Assembly: GCA_021795795.1 (NCBI GenBank)
Contig: JAJYPA010000378.1
Coordinates: forward strand, 1 to 7,886
Direction: 5' to 3'
Length of the DNA: 7,886 nucleotides
Origin: Pseudomonadota bacterium
Lineage (GTDB): Bacteria > Pseudomonadota > Gammaproteobacteria > Halothiobacillales > Halothiobacillaceae
Positions 5,148 through 7,886 of this stretch are shown one piece after another. Positions within the stretch are counted from its first letter, which is position 1, and every line of letters begins with the position of its first letter. The notes beneath the pieces were generated by a model that saw only the letters and a program-made list of their open reading frames with translations, was not told the origin of the DNA and did not search any database. Position numbers and translations under genes: made by a program.

Positions 5148-6539
5148 TCAAGTTGTGGCTGCGATGACCGCGCGTAAGCGCTCTTCGTCATAGACTTTGC
5201 TTTCCACTTTACAATATACCGCCCCTTCATCAGGAAACACGGCCACCTCCGCCACACCAGGCAATTGCAGGAGCCGCTGTGTTAGACCGTCAATATCCCT
5301 ATCATCATCGGGTAATGGGAATATCCGCGTTGCCACATAACGCGGCGATCGCATGGTCAAGGCAACCACCAGCCAGATCAGGTAAATAACGGCTACCGCC
5401 CAAAAGACGTCACTGTAGTTGCGTTGACCTGGCAAGTAGAGCAAACCTCCGAGGAGCCCACCACAAAAGGCCCCAAAAAATTCGGCAGTCGTATAGACCC
5501 CCGTTGCGGTCCCCTTGGCTCCGGGGTGCGAAAACTTGGCGACCAGGGAAGGTAAACTTGCCTCAAGGATATTGAAGCCCACAAAGAACAGAAAAAGGGC
5601 GATGGCGATAGACCAAATATTATGGCCGGAAAGCGCCATCCACACCACGGACGCAACGAGAATGGCAATGGCCAGGACAAACACTTCTTTGAGCTTGCGT
5701 TTGGCCTCGCCCACGATGATGAAAGGCACCATAGCCACGAAGGAAAGCAACATCACAGGCAAATACAGCATCCACTGATCGGCCTGAGATAGGAGTGGAT
5801 GATGAGAATCCACCAAAACCAAGGGTAAAACTACAAAAATAGCGGTCAGCCCGGTGTGCAGGGCAAAGATGCCGTAATTCAGACGCAACAAATTTGGATC
5901 CCGCAACACGGTTCCAAGAACCGCAGGGTTCATCTCGGCATCGCGGTGAAAGCGTGCTGGGACTTCCGGTATCACCTTATACAAAACACCGATAGCAAGA
6001 ACAGAGAGTACCGCTGTCACCCAGAAAATCCCCTGCACGCCAATCCAATGCGCCAAAGGCGCGGAGAGCACCAACGAAACGCTGAAGCTTATGCCGATGG
6101 TGATGCCGATGATGGCCATGGCCTTCGTCCAGCGCTCCTCGCGCACCAGGTCGGCGGTCAATGCTATGATGGCGGCTGCCACCGCTCCGGCTCCCTGAAC
6201 GATGCGCCCTACCAACAGCCATTCGATACTGGTGGCTTCGGCGGCGATGACGCTGCCAATAGCGAAGATCACCAATCCGGCGGCGATGACTGGTTTGCGC
6301 CCCCATTTATCGGACAGTTTGCCAAACGGAATCTGGAACATTGCCTGTGTTAAACCATAGGCGCCCAAGGCGATGCCGATAAGGGCTGGATGCTCCAAAG
6401 CCCCATGCAATCCATGGGCATAGACAGAGAAGACCGGCAATACCAGGAACAATCCTAAAAGTCGCAGACCGAAAATACCGGCCAAGGCGAAAATGGAACG
6501 GCGTTCACGCCTCTCCAGCGCGTTTTGCACAGCGGCCAT
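5148..6539 (-). CDS. yajR: YajR-type MFS transporter with C-terminal YAM-like domain, 463 aa
   Basis: A proton-coupled major facilitator of the inner membrane, probably an efflux pump; the substrate of YajR proteins is not settled. Residues about 14-395 contain twelve membrane helices. Motif A between helices 2 and 3 is GKLSDKWGRK (73-82), preceded by YGLTQAMFQIPF, which is close to what I recall of E. coli YajR. The last 65 or so residues (about 398-463, from F-P-L-P-D-D-D to the end) form a soluble alpha/beta unit with D-G-L-T-Q-R-L-L-Q-L-P-G-V-A-E-V-A-V-F and fit the ferredoxin-like YAM domain that marks this subfamily. The length matches the family (about 450). I chose ATG 6539 because AAGGAGAA stands a few bases before it; a frame from 6581 has no such site. 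A broken relative of its first helix lies at 3328-3516. Two anchored proteins follow on the same strand. Confidence 0.9.
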   Translation of the reverse strand: MAAVQNALERRERRSIFALAGIFGLRLLGLFLVLPVFSVYAHGLHGALEHPALIGIALGAYGLTQAMFQIPFGKLSDKWGRKPVIAAGLVIFAIGSVIAAEATSIEWLLVGRIVQGAGAVAAAIIALTADLVREERWTKAMAIIGITIGISFSVSLVLSAPLAHWIGVQGIFWVTAVLSVLAIGVLYKVIPEVPARFHRDAEMNPAVLGTVLRDPNLLRLNYGIFALHTGLTAIFVVLPLVLVDSHHPLLSQADQWMLYLPVMLLSFVAMVPFIIVGEAKRKLKEVFVLAIAILVASVVWMALSGHNIWSIAIALFLFFVGFNILEASLPSLVAKFSHPGAKGTATGVYTTAEFFGAFCGGLLGGLLYLPGQRNYSDVFWAVAVIYLIWLVVALTMRSPRYVATRIFPLPDDDRDIDGLTQRLLQLPGVAEVAVFPDEGAVYCKVESKVYDEERLRAVIAATT

Positions 6540-6629
6540 ACTTGTTCTCCTTATATGTTGTTGGAAACAGAATAAACCCAAAGCCTAAGACAGCGAAGTG
6601 TCACAAATGGTTCGCCAACAAAATACATC

Positions 6630-6652
6630 AAGCATTGCAAGCTGGAATGCTT
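6630..6652 (-). terminator. Inverted repeat after the b561 gene
   Basis: AAGCATT (6630-6636) and AATGCTT (6646-6652) form a perfect seven-base stem over a nine-base loop. It lies 84 bases past the b561 stop on the minus strand and about 90 bases before yajR. What follows is GATGTATTTTGTTGG, only moderately T-rich. It may separate the b561 and yajR transcripts, or be an operator in front of yajR. Confidence 0.35.
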
Positions 6653-6735
6653 CTTCTTGCTAAATATTTAGAAATATCATATGCGCACCAACTAGATTGA
6701 CACATGTTGCATCTCGTTGTTCTGCCACAGAGTTG

Positions 6736-7323
6736 CTAATGCCTATCATCTTCAGCGTCTTTTGTGCCAAGAAAAATCGCACGAAAAACAGGATCTCCCT
6801 GCGTTTGATGGAGGACGGCAGCTGAAACGTGAGCAATCCAATAAACCCATGCCATATAAGAAATATATCTATGGACGCCAGAAAGCGTGGTAAAAGCAGC
6901 GGCTCCCGCAGAGGACGAGGATGCGCCGCGCCCACCGGGTATTACGAAAAAAATAAGCACACCGGTAATGGCTAATCCGGTCATGGTAAGTATTCCAATA
7001 CCATGCCAGAAACCAGGCAGACCAACGGTGCGTCCTGCCTGCGGCAGCCTCCCTTTAAAAAGAATAGCCATGTCCACTTTCATCATGGATAGCCCGTTAG
7101 CGTTCCATGGGAAAAGAACGGACGACTGCCCATCCGCATAGATCCATAACCACTCTACCAATAGGACGGCAGCGGCCAATAGTCCAACCCATTCATGAAT
7201 AATGAAGTACATCCTAGTATTCGGGTCAGAGACCCAAAAACCTCCGAACAATTCAAAAGTTAATGTGGTTGACAAGCCTATATGCAACCATCTAGTGCCG
7301 CTATTCCATGACGTTTCCTGCAT
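6736..7323 (-). CDS. Cytochrome b561-like membrane protein, 195 aa
   Basis: A four-helix inner-membrane b-type cytochrome, expected to pass electrons between quinol and a redox partner. Histidines able to bind two haems lie in or near the helices: His14 (RWLHIGL), His43 (FIIHEWVGL), His107 (GFWHGIG), His151 (GVHRYISYM), His165 and His172 (IAHVSAAVLHQ). A polar loop at 130-145 is rich in Gly, Ser and Ala. The pattern and length fit bacterial b561/YodB-like proteins; the partner and the direction of electron flow cannot be told. I chose ATG 7323 because AAGGAGA stands five bases upstream (7331-7337); twelve further codons in the frame up to 7359 would cover this site and a palindrome. Upstream on the same strand is a ClC gene, separated by about 250 bases and a likely terminator, so this gene probably has its own promoter. 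Confidence 0.85.
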   Translation of the reverse strand: MQETSWNSGTRWLHIGLSTTLTFELFGGFWVSDPNTRMYFIIHEWVGLLAAAVLLVEWLWIYADGQSSVLFPWNANGLSMMKVDMAILFKGRLPQAGRTVGLPGFWHGIGILTMTGLAITGVLIFFVIPGGRGASSSSAGAAAFTTLSGVHRYISYMAWVYWIAHVSAAVLHQTQGDPVFRAIFLGTKDAEDDRH

Positions 7324-7348
7324 GGACCTCTCCTTTTCATCGTTCGCA

Positions 7349-7365
7349 ATAAAATTCAATTTTAT
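7349..7365. promoter_or_regulatory. Perfect AT-rich palindrome before the b561 gene
   Basis: ATAAAATTCAATTTTAT is an eight-base perfect inverted repeat around one central base, 26 bases before the b561 start. Its symmetry and place suit a repressor operator or a leader hairpin that would affect translation. The binding protein, if any, is unknown. Confidence 0.45.
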
Positions 7366-7395
7366 GGGACAGATGATTCATGGCTACATGCAATC

Positions 7396-7423
7396 TATAT
7401 ACGTTGATAGAAAATGCCAACAA
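7396..7423 (-). promoter_or_regulatory. Possible promoter of the b561 gene
   Basis: On the minus strand TTGTTG (7423-7418) and TATATA (7401-7396) are 16 bases apart, a weak sigma-70-like pair. The start would fall near 7390, placing the palindrome 7349-7365 in the transcribed leader. A short CAACA/TGTTG inverted repeat (7418-7428) overlaps the -35 part. This is a guess from spacing and AT content. Confidence 0.25.
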
Positions 7424-7510
7424 TGTTGTCCGAGAAGAAAATTGAACGAGATTCCTAACCATGTTCTGTAGTCATATTCTATCTCCTCGTTAGAGGCTCC
7501 ATGAATATAA

Positions 7511-7527
7511 GCATCAAAAGTTGATGC
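7511..7527 (-). terminator. Likely terminator of the right-edge ClC gene
   Basis: GCATCAA (7511-7517) pairs with TTGATGC (7521-7527) over three bases. Read on the minus strand, the seven-base stem lies 45 bases after the ClC stop and is followed by TTATATTC. Both place and shape suit a modest factor-independent terminator, though the T-run is broken. Confidence 0.45.
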
Positions 7528-7572
7528 ACGCTCCTTGCTGATGTGCAAAAGAAGTCTGGATCGATGCGTAGA

Positions 7573-7886
7573 TCATTTTTCTGCCATACTTTCCTCTACC
7601 ACGTAATAATTTTCCGGTATTAATAACCCTTCACGATGCAGAGGCAGGGTATATATGCTGTCACGAAGGAATGCGCGGCGCACTGCAAAAGCAGTCAGGG
7701 CTGTCACCATGGCGGGTAAGAGCACATGGTAGTTGTCAGTCAACTCCACCACCATCACGGGCGCACTGAGCAACGCCCCGGTTGTGGCCGCCACCATACC
7801 AGCCATTCCACACAGGGCGAACAGGGCCGCCAGATGCGGGACACCGATAACGGGTTCCAGAAGCATTCCCAAACAACTGCCAAGTG
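7573..7886 (-). CDS. ClC-family chloride channel/antiporter, C-terminal part (cut by window edge)
   Basis: The frame enters from the right edge and stays open (L-G-S-C-L-G-M-L-L-E-P-V...); the TTG at 7872 is an ordinary internal leucine, not a start. The visible 103 or so codons match the last third of a ClC membrane core: CGMAGMVAATTGALLSAPVM corresponds to LGMAAMVGAGTGAALTGAVM of the intact copy at 676-2478. VELTDNYHVLLP carries the pore tyrosine that matches Tyr445 of E. coli ClC. After RDSIYTLPLHREG and L-L-I-P-E the chain has only about 12 more residues, so this copy lacks the CBS-like tail of the other ClC and is a different subtype. It belongs to the inner membrane. The gate and selectivity motifs lie outside the window, so whether the whole gene is intact cannot be judged. 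The downstream neighbour on this strand is the b561 gene. Confidence 0.85.
   Translation of the reverse strand, partial: LGSCLGMLLEPVIGVPHLAALFALCGMAGMVAATTGALLSAPVMVVELTDNYHVLLPAMVTALTAFAVRRAFLRDSIYTLPLHREGLLIPENYYVVEESMAEK

Noticed and set aside
5856..6353. Plus-strand frame of 165 codons opposite yajR
   Set aside because: It is antisense to a well-supported transporter, rich in His, Gln and Asp as expected from reading membrane codons backwards, and has no ribosome site.
6660..6935. Minus-strand frame of 91 codons overlapping the b561 3' end
   Set aside because: It overlaps the b561 coding region in another frame and has no family features.

Overview
The window looks like an accessory, partly decayed stretch of a gammaproteobacterial or acidithiobacillia-type chromosome. 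GC content is moderate, Shine-Dalgarno sites are strong, and the content combines chloride-channel genes, a YajR-type transporter, a b-type cytochrome and an EexN-like lipoprotein. An Acidithiobacillus-like acidophile is my best guess from gene content; it is inference, with no marker gene to prove it.

Layout. Plus strand: a small glutaredoxin-like gene (11-256), a 419-bp repeat-bearing gap, then an intact 600-residue ClC chloride channel/antiporter (676-2478). From 2479 to about 4150 comes a gene graveyard. It holds degenerate direct repeats that resemble insertion-sequence ends, the first 18 codons of an IS110-type transposase (3094-3147), the 5' end of a yajR-like gene (minus, 3328-3516), an apparently intact EexN-like lipoprotein (minus, 3541-3819), and the 5' end of a second ClC gene (minus, 3848-4147).

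The right half reads entirely on the minus strand. In transcription order it holds the 3' end of a third ClC gene (7886-7573, cut by the window edge), a cytochrome b561-like protein (7323-6736), an intact YajR with its C-terminal YAM-like domain (6539-5148), and two small proteins of unknown function, each with one C-terminal membrane anchor (5075-4737 and 4655-4293). yajR and the two anchored proteins are closely spaced and could form one transcription unit, with a strong hairpin between the first two.

The main point of interest is repetition. ClC genes occur three times and yajR twice. Each broken copy keeps only its 5' end, and on the minus strand the order ClC then yajR occurs once largely intact and once as remnants. 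This suggests that a ClC/YajR module was gained more than once, or duplicated and eroded, in a region exposed to IS elements and conjugative DNA. A functional link between chloride/proton exchange and the YajR efflux protein, for instance in acid or ion stress, is inference from this co-occurrence only.
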